DNA of 64,000 nt from Plotosus lineatus. Taxonomy: Eukaryota; Chordata; Actinopteri; Siluriformes; Plotosidae. The stretch covers positions 34,024,749 through 34,088,748 of the forward strand of contig CM045735.1 in assembly GCA_024760905.1 (NCBI GenBank). Reading direction: 5' to 3'. This document shows, piece after piece, positions 33,005 to 45,021 of this stretch. A program made the translations under genes and the position numbers. Position 1 is the first letter of the stretch. The number at the start of each line of letters is the position of its first letter. The notes under the pieces are model-generated. The model had not been told where the DNA came from. It made no database searches and saw only the letters and a list, made by a program, of their open reading frames with translations.

Positions 33005-33824
33005 AGATCATTATTTATTCTGTTTGCCTGGAACATATCCATGTGTGGTAAGTGAATGAAACCCACACACCAAGTGCTGGTGCAAGACAAGGTCCGAGTG
33101 TAAGAACACTGAACGAGTGTTCACAAGTACACCCCATAAGATGTCGTTCTTCATGTACATGGACATGTGACATGTACAAGGCTTAGCACTTAGAATTTCC
33201 CTGATTTGCATATACAAGACTAAAAACATTTTGAAAAGGAATAAAAATAATAACCACAAAAATTCTGGCCCTTCTTTCATTGTGTTCCTAATGCAAGGTG
33301 CAAAACTGATCATTTCTAATTTGGTCGTATGGGACACAATTCATGGCTTTCAAGCATCTTCATCAAAAATAAAGTAAACAAAACATCGAGAAAAGGTTCC
33401 TGTGAAACCCTTTCTACAGTCACATAACACAAACAAGCAAACAAGTCCTTAATGCAAAAATTAATTAAATGGAGGGGGGGGGGTATGGCCTGAGTGTCTT
33501 CTACTGTAGTTCACCATCCACCTCTAAACATATTTTCACCTGTCAATCACTCAGGTGACTCAATCCCATCCATTACAGTACATGTACATCATGACAGTAG
33601 ATAAAGTAAGACCACAGCTTTGCATACTTCTACTTGTTCTGTAAGGAATCAGTCCCAATAACCACGAATAACAAGTCAACCCCATTCTTCTATCCAGTCC
33701 ATTTGGTTTCAGTCTGATTGGTTAGTACCGCGTTTTGCTGTATTCTCTGAACCTGAATCAGCCGCAAGCAAACAGCAGTCGGTCATAAATAAAGGGCGTG
33801 AAGTAGTAATCGGATTCCAGCTGA
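33005..33824 (-). other. Possible 3' UTR following candidate last exon
   Basis: It lies directly downstream on the minus strand of the stop codon at 33,825. It is free of recognised transposons, unusual here, and carries a minus-strand AATAAA near 33,010-33,018 (ATTTATTCTG on plus) that could end the transcript. A G-run at 33,474-33,483 is the only simple repeat. This role holds only if the exon call is right. Confidence 0.35.
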
Positions 33825-34033
33825 TCATGGGTAACTCGGATGGGTTTTCTGCTCCAGAGTGCAGGACTCCTGGTTTTCCCCTGCTGTACACTGGAACTGG
33901 GAAGCAGCCTTTCGCTCAGGTTCTACCTCAGGCACCATATTTCCTTCCAGAACCAGCCGAATGGTACTTCTCTCTCCCACAGTCTCCTCATGCTCGTTCT
34001 GGTTGGCAAGGCGGAACTTGATGTTCACTTTCT
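33825..34033 (-). CDS. Candidate terminal exon, possibly of edem3
   Basis: The minus-strand frame reads KVNIKFRLANQNEHEETVGE, then RSTIRLVLEGNMVPEVEPE, and stops at 33,825 after about 68 codons. It is preceded by CAG, with a T-rich tract some 20 bases upstream beyond an A-run. If the exon begins at 34,033 its first two bases (AG) complete the single G left by the edem3 exon ending at 47,764, so the phases agree (a one-in-three chance). The charged, low-repeat composition looks like protein. I do not recognise this sequence in EDEM3, whose C-terminal tail varies greatly, so it could belong to another gene. The alternative is that edem3 ends at the stop at 47,750. The link is a hypothesis. Confidence 0.35.
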
Positions 34034-34153
34034 CTGTTTTTTTTTTTTTTAACACCAAAGAAAACAAAACAAAATACATGGCAGCATTAGAGAAAAAAAT
34101 ACATACATCATTTATTGGCATAGAAACCATATATACACATACACACACATACA

Positions 34154-34598
34154 CAGGGATCCCTCACTTTGTGCGGTTAATTGGGACCGAGATCCCCCCC
34201 GTGAGCACCGAATTCCACGAAGTAGAATCGAACTCCCCGACTGACGTATACATACATGTATGTGTATATAATCTCAATAAATGCATATTCAACGCTATAA
34301 ATGCTTATAATAACAATTAAACATTCAAAAATAATGCATACGATGTAAATAAAATATAAATACACACACAGACACAGATGGATGCACACACATTCAGATG
34401 CAAGTCGTTTCGATGGAGGTTTTTGAGTTGTTTTTGACCTTGTTTTGCATAATTGGCCTTGTTTTGCAGCATTTTTCTTTACTTTTCCCCCTATTCTTCC
34501 TTAATTTGCTCATTTCTTTAATTTGATGAATATTTAAAAAAAAAATGCAGTGCACTGAAGCCACATGAATCGAAGCGCAAAGTAGCGAGGGATCCCTG
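34154..34598 (-). mobile_element. R1 element, short (about 445 bp) version
   Basis: Inverted ends CAGGGATCCCTCAC and GAGGGATCCCTG, with TA following the right end. The interior joins 'cacacagacacagatg' to 'gatggaggtttttgagttg', an internal deletion also seen in the copies at 37.27 and 44.61 kb. It is a MITE-like derivative of the long R1 element. Confidence 0.82.
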
Positions 34599-35462
34599 TA
34601 TGTGTATGTGTGTATACATACACAGTGTCTGTAACAGGTGTTAGGAGAAAAAAAAAATCCTCCTTCAGGCGGATGCACGCGGAGTGTGGGGAGGGGGTAT
34701 CCTTATCCTTTGGGAGGGGATAAATTTTTCGAAATGGGAGCTTTGAGATGCATTCTCTTGGTATCTGTGGTCAAGAATTTGTGATTGATTGCTAAGTATA
34801 ATGATCTATAAAAGATTCAGACTGCAAATATGTGGAATTTAACAGATTCAACTACCAGAAAATTGAAATTAAGTCAAGACATTTTATTCAATATACCCTA
34901 TATAAATGTATAGAATATTCCATATTTTAGGTAAGTATTTTACTTTTCGTGTTATTTATCAAACTACGCACTGTTTTTGCCAAATGCCAAAAAAAAAAAA
35001 AAAAACCCAAAACAAAGAAACAAACAAACAAAAAATCATAATTTACAGTTATTCCAGTATTGAGTATTTCAAGTGGAGGTTCAGTTTATAATACTATGTT
35101 GCATCAATGTCATAACAACTAACTTGTTTGGCACAAAAACATAAAATTATCTGAATGTTAAACATTTTACAAAATAAATAAATTAACATTACTCTGGCTT
35201 ACTTTCTTGTGTTTGTTTGTAGAGCTATGTTTGCCAAGTGCCTTTTCACCTTCTTTTATAAAAATATTATATTTTCAAAATATGCATGTGACTTTAAACT
35301 CATCTTTCTTAACAAGTCAGTCCCCATAAACTCCACCGTTGGGATCAAAAGCCTTGAATAAATCTGGAGAAAAGTATAAAATCATGCTGGCATTCTTGGC
35401 AATGTTGCATGCACGATCGATCATGTACTTTCAGAAAAAACAATATGGCGCTCAATAACGTA
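34599..35462. other. Unassigned sequence between mobile elements
   Basis: AT-rich, with an A-run near 34,989-35,005. No exon or repeat family was recognised. Confidence 0.4.
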
Positions 35463-36912
35463 TAGTAGGCCCTCGATATTCGCGGGGGTTCGGTTCCGGC
35501 CCCACCCGCGAATAAAAATAATCCGCGAATTCTATACCCTGAAGTAAAACCCCATATATCATATTGCATGCACGAATGAGCAACCGAAAGTAAAATATTA
35601 CTGTATGTATCTATTACATGTGCTAAAATATGCTTCTTAAACACATTCTATAGACAGTCTTACTCATTAGTACAGTATTAATGTAGTAAAATGTAGCAAT
35701 GATTAAAAAAAACTTTTTAATTTTGTACTGTGATATTTATTAATAAAATATATAAACATTATACTGCATACTTTATCTAGCTATCTATATACATACACAC
35801 ATACATACAGTATGTATATGTTTTCATTCTCCTGAAGAAACGACAGTTTCCTCTTAAGTGCCTGAAGAGCAATAATCATCTGAACTGTTGTAAAGTTGGA
35901 GTATTAAAGTCTTTTTCAATTATTATTCCAGTACAGTACCCAAGTTAATGTTTAGAATGTGTGTGTGTCTGCTTTGGCTGAGGGGTGTGGCTGAGCTGCT
36001 TGACTGAATGCAGTTCATACTTGAATGAAGTAAACTCATTTACTCCCTAGAAACACAAACCGCTGCTCACCTCAATTAAAGCGGGCTTCTTAAGTCCTTC
36101 CCATTTGAATGTGAGGCGTTTGTTGCAGGTGACACAGGGAGCTTGATCTTGCACACTGAAAAGATCAGAAGTCCGGATAAGCCACGCTTTGTCTCACAAG
36201 CTCCGTTTGTCACCTGCAACAAACGTGTGAGCTAATCCTCTCTGGTGCAGAGGTAAGCATGCTTGTGTTTATTGCGTAGATGAGAAAGGTGAAATTCAGG
36301 TGTGAGCAACGGAGCAGCTCAGCCACACCCCTCAGCAGGAGCGGACAGTTAGTTAGAGAACACAGCCGTCAAAATCAAAGTCCCCCAAAAACACAGACCA
36401 TAACAACAACAACAAAAAAAACCCCATAAAAGAACATGAAATGTAATAAATTGGATAAAAAAAAACCAAAACGATAAACATGCTACACCACAGTACATAA
36501 AATCTCACACACAAACATTCTAAACATTAACTTGGGTACTGTACTGGAATAATGATTGAAAAAGACTTTAAAACGAGTGCTTTCAGATGATTATTGCTCT
36601 TCAGACACTTAAAAGGAAACTGTGGTTTCTTCAGGAGAAAGTCTTATTTCTTCAGAAGAGACATCCAATGTCATTACCGTTTCTATCGCTTAGCCAGAGA
36701 AGACACACAGTGCTTGAGTGGCATCAAAGAGCTTAACTGGTAATTAAAACACACTTAAAAAAAAAAAAAGGGTCATTGACAACTTGTGCGTGAATGAGGG
36801 AAAAGGGGTGTTACATCATCTTAACCAATCACCAGGAAGGAGGACAGCGATTGGCTGAAATTGAATGATGTTTCAGTTGCTTGGCAGTCCGCGAATAGTC
36901 AAGGGCCTAGTG
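35463..36912 (+). mobile_element. Tigger-D element with internal inverted duplication
   Basis: The ends TAGTAGGCCCTCGATATTCG (35,463) and CGCGAATAGTCAAGGGCCTA (to about 36,909) are inverted, each next to a TA. Inside, 35,828-35,965 and 36,500-36,640 are inverted copies (for example 'gaagagcaataatcatctga' and its inverse), as are 35,977-36,000 and 36,312-36,336. No transposase is present. A small GTGAG element sits near the centre of symmetry. The half copy at 24,239 supports its mobility. Confidence 0.72.
36110..36231. mobile_element. GTGAG foldback element, short copy
   Basis: The arms TGTGAGGCGTTTGTTGCAGG and the inverse near 36,210-36,231 (CACCTGCAACAAACGTGTGA) enclose about 60 bases containing 'aaaagatcagaagtccggataagcc', shared with the copy at 44,040. 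It has lost the CTCCACCGAAA segment. Confidence 0.7.
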
Positions 36913-37204
36913 TAAATCCAAGTCTTACGAGAGAACATAGCGAGAGTTCAGAGAACCATTCCAACAGTTCAAGCCTCCCACTGAAAACTGTGTATGAGTG
37001 CACCCGAGCACACGGGCCCAAGGAAGTAAGCACAGTTACTTACATACAAAACATGTCAAACGAGTATGGTTACAGGTGATATTTTTGTTTTAAATCCGAT
37101 GGAAAACTGCAAAAATGGCATAAAATAACAAAAATCTGACTTTATCCGACAATTCTGCTGAAATCCGACAAAAGTCGGAAATTCCAACTCATTACAGACA
37201 CTGT

Positions 37205-37266
37205 ATATACTATATATATACTATATATATATATATATATACATATATACACACACACACACACAC
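37205..37266. repeat. (TA)n and (CA)n tracts
   Basis: Compound microsatellite just before an R1 copy. Confidence 0.8.
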
Positions 37267-37605
37267 AACCACAGAAAGTAAGGGATTTTTGTGTATGCGT
37301 GTGTGTGTAAGTAATTGGGACCAGATCCCCACACGACCATCAAAATCTGAGAAGTAGGATCACCCCCCCAAACCATCCCCCCACTGAGGTATACATACAT
37401 GTATATGTGTATATAATATCAATAAATACATATTTAATGCTATAAATGTATATAATAACAAGTAAGCATTAAAAAAAATAACATAAGATGTAAATAAAAT
37501 AGAAATACACACGCATACAAATGGTATTGCATGAGAACACGACGACACACATACATACGTGCATGCATGCGTGCAGCTGTGCATGCACACACAGATGCAA
37601 CAATA
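37267..37605 (-). mobile_element. R1 short element, right part (interrupted copy)
   Basis: Minus orientation. The worn end near 37,267 is 'cagaaagtaagggat', followed by 'gaagtaggatcacccccc', 'gtatacatacatgtatatgtg' and 'gatgcaacaatata'. It is broken by Tigger-B at a TA and resumes at 38,397. Confidence 0.78.
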
Positions 37606-37607
37606 TA

Positions 37608-38396
37608 CAGTAAAATCTCCGCTGACGAACGCTTAAGCTCACGAACGTTTCGCCTCAAGAACATTAAATTTGCGAGCATATAGTCTCTGCTGACGAACTA
37701 GTTTTCGGCGGACGAATCAAACCACGCGGTCGAACAGCGCCACGGTGGCGGCCACGAGAAGCTGACGCACGCTCACGGCATCACAGTTCATCACCCCCTT
37801 TCTTTGAATGCGGAAGTGATTTGTGTTTGATAGACATTTTGGACCATATTGAGTGTACTTTTGCTATTATGGGACCGAAAAAGACCCCACCACAGGCGGA
37901 GATCATTGAAAAACACGAACGAGGTGTGCCTTTGTGTGACTCAGCGTCCCAGTACCAGTACGCTAAGTCTACCATTGCTCCCATCCTTAAGAACAAGGAA
38001 CCTATTAAGGGTGCGTGTGTGGCTAAGGGTGTTTCCAAACAGTAGGCGTTTCCAAACTCTCCTTCCAAACAGTAAGTCCCTCCCTCCCTCCTCCTCCCAC
38101 TCCATTCCATCAAGCCATCAACTACCATCACAAAGGTAAATAAAACAACTTTATTATACAGTACAGTTTATTTCTTTAATTACAATACAATAGCACATTT
38201 ATTATACATAAAATAAGGTATATTTTTGTGTAGTTTTAAGGCTTATTTAGTAGAAAATTATGTTTTATGGGGACTTGGGAACGGATTATTCTCATTTTAA
38301 TGGCTTCTTATGGGAAATAAATGTTCGGAAGACGAACTTTTCGCCTTACACACACTTTCTGGGAACCAATTATGTTCGTGAGCAGAGGTATCACTG
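37608..38396 (+). mobile_element. Tigger-B non-autonomous element with TA target duplication
   Basis: Ends: CAGTAAAATCTCCGCTGACG, and a right end whose inverse is CAGTGATACCTCTGCTCACG, flanked by TA at 37,606-37,607 and 38,397-38,398. It is about 789 bp. It contains the start of a transposase gene and little else. It splits an R1 short element. Confidence 0.85.
37870..38045 (+). pseudogene. Tigger transposase N-terminal fragment (CENP-B-like HTH)
   Basis: From the ATG at 37,870 the frame reads MGPKKTPPQAEIIEKHERGV, then PLCDSASQYQYAKSTIAPIL and KNKEPIKGA, and stops at 38,043. This is the first helix-turn-helix of pogo/Tigger transposases, which binds the terminal repeats. The second DNA-binding half and the DDE catalytic domain are deleted. 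If expressed it could at most bind DNA. Confidence 0.8.
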
Positions 38397-38398
38397 TA

Positions 38399-38611
38399 GC
38401 TAGTTTTGATGAGAGATTTTGGGTTGTTTTTTGTTTGTTTAGGGTTTTTTTTTTGCATAATTGGCCTTGTTTTTGTGACATTTTCCATAACTGTTCCCCT
38501 TATTCTTCCTTAATTTCATTATTTTTTTAATTCGATAAATATTTTTTTTTTTTTAAAAAACCACGATGCACTGAAGCAGCATTAATTGAAGCATGAAGTA
38601 GTGAGTGAACC

Positions 38612-38615
<4 letters not shown>
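38399..38615 (-). mobile_element. R1 short element, left part (interrupted copy)
   Basis: It continues the R1 order after Tigger-B: 'agttttgatgagagattttggg', 'cataattggccttgtttttg', then 'gatgcactgaagcagcattaattgaagc' and a worn terminal repeat near 38,600-38,615. A (TA)n tract follows. Confidence 0.78.
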
Positions 38616-38644
<29 letters not shown>

Positions 38645-38649
38645 CACAC

Positions 38650-40312
<1,663 letters not shown>

Positions 40313-40650
40313 TTCCTTTTCGGTTTTTTCTTTTATCAGGAGATAGTGACAGAGTCGCACGTTTGATTTAGCATAAGTTTTTACGTCGTACACAACCTGG
40401 CACAACCCTTTTAGCAAGGAACACGCTGACGGCTTTGCAGCCTCCTCTTTACGAAAGTCAGCAATGGTTCTTTTACATGCCTCTCACCATAGACAGTGAG
40501 AGACATGGCCCACCTTTTATAACTCCGTTATCTGCACTTGGGGGGGGGGGGGGGGGCAGTGACAACCTTGTGGAGAGTGGGACTCGAACCCCCAACCTTA
40601 GGATAAGCGATCCAGTGCCCTGTGCCCTATATACCACCACTGCCCCATAT
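40313..40650 (-). mobile_element. SINE-A copy (minus), full length
   Basis: On the plus strand the inverted tail (TTTCCTTTTCGGTTTTTTC) comes first, the body with 'aaagtcagcaatggttctttt' next, then the inverted tRNA-like head (GTGGGACTCGAACCCCCAAC and 'taccaccactgcccc'). It contains a G-run at 40,539-40,556. Confidence 0.83.
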
Positions 40651-40656
40651 TTTATA

Positions 40657-40702
<46 letters not shown>

Positions 40703-40722
40703 CACACACACACACACACACA

Positions 40723-42150
40723 ATGGAGCACGTCAAGAGTGCAGTGGTGATGCAGTCCACCATCATCAGCAAGAAGAGAGGGAAACTCATCGAAGAGATG
40801 GAGAAACTTCTGAGCATTTGGCTCGAAAATCAGTGGCAATGGCATATTCCTTTGAGCCTTATGCTGATTCAAGAGAAAGCCAGATCACTCTTCAAAGACC
40901 TTAAGGTTAAGGGAGGGGAAAGTGCTGCCGAAGAAACCTTTTCTGCCAGCCCTGGCTAGTTTGCCAGTTTTAAGAAGAGGGTAAATCTTCATCACGTAGC
41001 CGTGACCGGAGAGGCAGAATCAGCAAACAAAGCAGCTACCAAACGCTTCCCCCAAGTGCTCAAAGAAATAATAGACAAGGAGGTTTATTCCCCAGAGCAG
41101 AGCTTCAATATCGATGAAACTGGTCATTCCTGGAAAAAAAATGGCAGAAAAAAACCTACATTAGCCGTGAAGAGAAGACCATAGCCGGATTAAAAGCGGA
41201 TTAAGACTGGTTTTCCCTACTGCTCAGCGGGAATGCTGATGGAACCTTCAAGCTGAAACCACTGCTAGTGTACCGGGCAGCTAACCCTCGAGTCCTGAAG
41301 AATGTGACAAAGAGCTCTTTCCCTGTTATATGGATGGCCAACGCGAAGGCACGAGTGACGCTGGCCGTATTTGAAAAATGGTTCTTCAACCATTTCATCC
41401 GCGGAGTGAATTTGTATTGCCGGGAAAATGGCATTCCATTCAAGAGTCTGCTGGTGTTAGACAATGCCCCCGGCCACCCTCCCCCACTTAAATGATTTTC
41501 ATCCAGATGTTAAGGTTCTATTCCTGCCGCCAAATAGAACTGCACTTCTGCAGTCGATGGCCTCGAAGCCCTCAGTTTGTCTACGAATTCAATGGCTTCG
41601 ACCAGAAAGAGCAGACTAAGAACATCCTTACCAGTCTTGTTGGGCCAGGTGAAAAGCTCAACCTTGACCTGGAGGAAGAGGACTTCGAGCAATTGCTGAA
41701 TTCCCATGGAGAGGAGTTGACGAACAAAGACCTCATGGAGTTGGAGGTGCAGCAACGTGATGATGAAGAACAGGAAGACGACGAACTGATCCACATGAAG
41801 TTTGACACGAAATTGTTAGCCGAGGTGTTTTCTCTTATTGACAAAGCCCTTGCAATCTTCGAGCAACAGGACCCAAATGTTGAGCACTGTACAAAGGTTG
41901 CCAACAAAATTAATGATGGAGTACAGTGCTACCACAGCATTTAAAATGAGAAAAAAAAGAAAAGAAAAAAAAAAGCATCCAATCTTCCTTGGATCGGTTC
42001 TACCGGCCAAAACCCTCAACCTCCAAGGAAGCTGAACCTCAACCCTCTACTACTTATTTTATTGAAGAACAGCAGGACGAAGTAGTAGTTAGTGACAATG
42101 ACGACACTGATGATCCTCTATCCATGCTGTAACTCCTCCTCATCATCATC
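40723..42150 (+). pseudogene. Degenerate Tigger (pogo-family) transposase
   Basis: The first frame from 40,723 gives a CENP-B-type DNA-binding half (KRGKLIEEMEKLLSIWLENQ, then SLFKDLKVKGGE). The next gives FNIDETGHSWKKNGRK, which holds the first catalytic Asp. The next gives MANAKARVTLAVFEKWFFNH and SLLVLDNAPGHPP, which holds the second catalytic Asp in the DNAPGH motif. VLFLPPNRTALLQ, in another frame near 41,512-41,555, leads to the third acidic residue region. An acidic C-terminus (LDLEEEDFEQLL, then QQRDDEEQEDDEL) runs to about 41,940. Several stops and frameshifts make it inactive. The element's own left end is lost: (CA)n and a SINE-A precede it. Related sequence at 44,330-44,550 may be its right part, separated by a nested R1. 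Confidence 0.85.
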
Positions 42151-42549
42151 TCAAGCCTTAATTATGCTACTGTACTAAAAAACGTTAAGTTATTATTATT
42201 AGGAGTAGTAGTAGGATTGTATAATATTATTACATTACAGGGAGCCCTCGCTACTTCGCGCTTCAATTAATGCAGCTTTAGTGCATCGTGGTTTTTAAAA
42301 AAAAATAATAAAATAAAAATTCAATGAATTTAAAAATAAGGAAATTAAGGAAGAATAGGGGGGAAAGTTAGGGAAAATGCCACAAAAACAAGACCAATTA
42401 TGCAAAAAAAAACCCCACAAACAAAAAAACCCAAAATCTCCCATCAAAACCATCCGGAGATACAAACAGGGCTCTTGGTCAAAGGCGAAAGTGAAATGAA
42501 ATTGAAAAACAAATAGAAATAGAAATGGAATAAAATCTATATAAAGATA

Positions 42550-43295
42550 CAGTGGTACCTCACCTTCCGAAATTAACCCGTTCCAGAGCTTTTTTCGTAA
42601 CTTGCATTTTTCGTAAGTTGAACCGCATTTTACATGTAACATGATTCATTCCAAGGCTCCCAATACAACCCCCTAAACCCTTTAAAAATTATAAAAGCAT
42701 ACCGTTTACGACCTCGTTCTGCTTCAATATCGTACCGATGGTAGACAGGTTTGGCCATATTCCTTTGTGATATCGCTCGAACCCGTTTCTCACTGTGTGT
42801 GTGTGTGTGTATGCGCGCGTGTTGACCATGTCCTCTTAGCAGAGTTATAATCTTACAAATGTTTATGGAAAGTGAAAAGCCTGAGTCAAGAAATAAAGCA
42901 TAAAACAACAGTAACTCTGTCCTTTCCACAAAAAGCATCATGGTGGATTCAGCTCTATAATAGGCAATGGGAGGTAGATGCGTCATTCCTCCTAGGCAAT
43001 AATGTCCAAGATGGCGTCAGGTGAACCTGTCCAAGATGGCTCTTGAGTGAAGGCGACATGAATGACAGCTCAGTTGTTAGCCAATGGGAGGCCAGCGGGG
43101 CGGGATGTTTGAACATCATTGATGGGCGAGCAGCTCGTGCATTGTTTGAATGTTTGACTGGCGCGTTTGAATTTTTAAGATGGCGCTTTCGTAACATGAA
43201 CTTGTTTCGTATCCCAAGACAAAAATTTTAGGAAAATGCTTTTCGTAACCTGAATTTTTCATTTGATGAGACTTTCGTAAGGTGAGGTACCACTG
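42550..43295 (+). mobile_element. Tigger-E non-autonomous element nested in R1
   Basis: Ends CAGTGGTACCTCACCTTCCG and, inverted, CAGTGGTACCTCACCTTACG, flanked by TA at 42,548-42,549 and 43,296-43,297. It is 746 bp. Subterminal copies of 'ttttcgtaacttgcatttttcgtaagttg' are typical of Tigger ends. The interior is non-coding. R1 copies at 10,572 and 61,147 show the unoccupied site. Confidence 0.9.
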
Positions 43296-43559
43296 TATAT
43301 CATAAATATAAGTATGAAATATGATTAAACATTATCCCGAGGTACACTTAATACTAGGCTCCGGCAAAGGGGCGTAGCTAACATGGAGGTCCAAGAAGAC
43401 AAGCAGAACGAAGAAACAAATTGACTCCAGTATTATATTGAACTGGATAAGAGTGAAACTCTCTGTAAATCTGATCACATTCGTTGTGCTGTGCTTGAAA
43501 GGAACCAGGAGTTTAAACACAGGATATAATGATCTTGATAATCTACAGATGATTACAGA

Positions 43560-43561
43560 GG

Positions 43562-43587
<26 letters not shown>
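43560..43587. repeat. (GA)n microsatellite within R1
   Basis: The same internal tract occurs in other R1 copies, where a hAT element inserted (13,003). Confidence 0.85.
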
Positions 43588-43593
<6 letters not shown>

Positions 43594-44039
43594 ACAGTAC
43601 AAACTTGTGTAGGTTACTTATACAAGCTTTAAACATGCGTTCCCCTCTGAAGAATGCCCTCTAACAACTTACAAACAAATTCATCTAATCGTCTGTCCGT
43701 AACCCAACTTGTTTGTAAGCTTGGGAGCTTCTGTACTTACATTGTTGCGTCTGTGTGCATGCGTGCGCGCACGTGTATGTATACGTGTCGTCTTCTAATC
43801 CAGTTCCATCTGTATGTGTGTGTATTTATATTTTATTTACAACTTATGTTATTCTTTAATGTTTAATTGTTATTATAAGCATTTACATCATTCAATATGT
43901 ATTGATAATATATACACATATACATGTATGCATACGTCAGTGGGGTGGGTGGGGGATGATCCTACTTCGCAGATTTTGTTGGTCGCATGGGGATCTTGGT
44001 CCCAATTAACCGCGGATCCCTGTATATCATATTATAATA

Positions 44040-44213
44040 TGTGACGCGCTCCACTGAAAACAGGTACTTGTCAGTGACACATGGAGCTTGGAGACGAAGC
44101 GGGGCTTATCCGGACTTCTGATCTTTCAAGTGAGCAAGTGCGCTTTCAATATTGAAAAACTCCAAGCTCCGTGTGCCACTGACAAGCACCTGCTTTCAGT
44201 GGAGCGTGTCACA
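44040..44213. mobile_element. GTGAG foldback element, short palindromic copy
   Basis: About 53-base arms: TGTGACGCGCTCCACTGAAA to 'catggagcttggag', with the inverse at 44,160-44,213. The centre holds 'cttatccggacttctgatctttcaagtgagcaagtg', shared with 25,460-25,510. It is a deletion derivative of the long GTGAG element. It lies 18 bases beyond the R1 right end. Confidence 0.82.
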
Positions 44214-44559
44214 TATAATAATATTATATCATATTATTATAATATATTATTATTATTGTAGTATAATATTATTACATCATATTATAATATAATACTATTA
44301 TGCACTAAAAACCCTTTTACTGTATTAATAAAATTGTTGACTCAAACTTAATTGTTGTTTTTAGTGGGGGTTTTTTATTGTTACTACAGTAGTGATGAGG
44401 AAATTGAAGAAAAAGTACCGTAGAAATAGAAATTGAATAAAATCTATCTATACAGTATCTATATGTAACATATCTAAAGAACACCCTGTAAGACTTGCAA
44501 ACAAATTCAGCTAACAAACGACCCTCAAACCTAACTCGTTCATATGGTGGGGAGCGTCA

Positions 44560-44592
<33 letters not shown>

Positions 44593-44610
44593 CGTAGGTA
44601 TGTATGTGTA
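44214..44610. other. AT-rich sequence, probable Tigger/R1 remnant
   Basis: 44,220-44,290 is dominated by TAATAT-type repeats. 44,430-44,545 contains text similar to R1 interior (ataaaatctat; caaacaaattcagctaac). It may be the right part of the Tigger element at 40,723. Confidence 0.5.
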
Positions 44611-44612
44611 TA

Positions 44613-45021
44613 CAGCGAGATCCCTTGCTACTCTACGCTTCAATTCATGCAGCTTCAGTGCATCGCGGTTTAAAAATAAATAAACAAATAAATAAATAAA
44701 TATTAATTGAATTTAAAAATAAGGAAATTAAAAAAGAGGGGGAAAAGTTTAGGAAAATGCCACAAAAACTAGGCCAATTATCCAAAAAGAAAAAAAAACC
44801 CTAAACAAACAACAAAAAGCAATCCAAAATCTCTCCCATCAAAACTTTCATCTGTGTGTGCACGCGTGCGCGTATGTATGTGTGTCGTCTTCTTCTCATG
44901 CAATACCATCTGTATGTGTGTATTTATTTTATTTACATCTTATGTTATTTTCTGAATGTTTACTTGTTATTATAAGCATTTATAACATTGAATATGTATT
45001 TATTGATATTATATACACATA
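44613..45021 (+). mobile_element. R1 short element, left part (interrupted by Tc1-E)
   Basis: It starts CAGCGAGATCCCTTGCTACT after a TA. It includes 'ttcagtgcatcgcgg' and the common internal deletion joint (catcaaaactttcatctgtg), and runs to 'attatatacacata', where Tc1-E begins. It continues at 46,613. Confidence 0.82.

Larger units (their letters stand above)
42238..44022 (+). mobile_element. R1 pogo-like element, long copy with TA target duplication
   Basis: Ends CAGGGAGCCCTCGCTACTTC and CGCGGATCCCTG, flanked by TA at 42,236-42,237 and 44,023-44,024. It is about 1.04 kb without the nested Tigger-E. No coding region is seen. It shares 'ggaataaaatctatataaagata', 'attatcctgaggtac'-like text and a (GA)n with 10,272-13,492 and 61,013-61,440. 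It is a non-autonomous element likely moved by a Tigger transposase. Confidence 0.87.

Noticed and set aside
33709..34021. Alternative frames across the candidate last exon, including one ending RLLFACG on the minus strand
   Set aside because: Upstream stop and no phase match to edem3; the frame ending at 33,825 fits better, though this remains uncertain.
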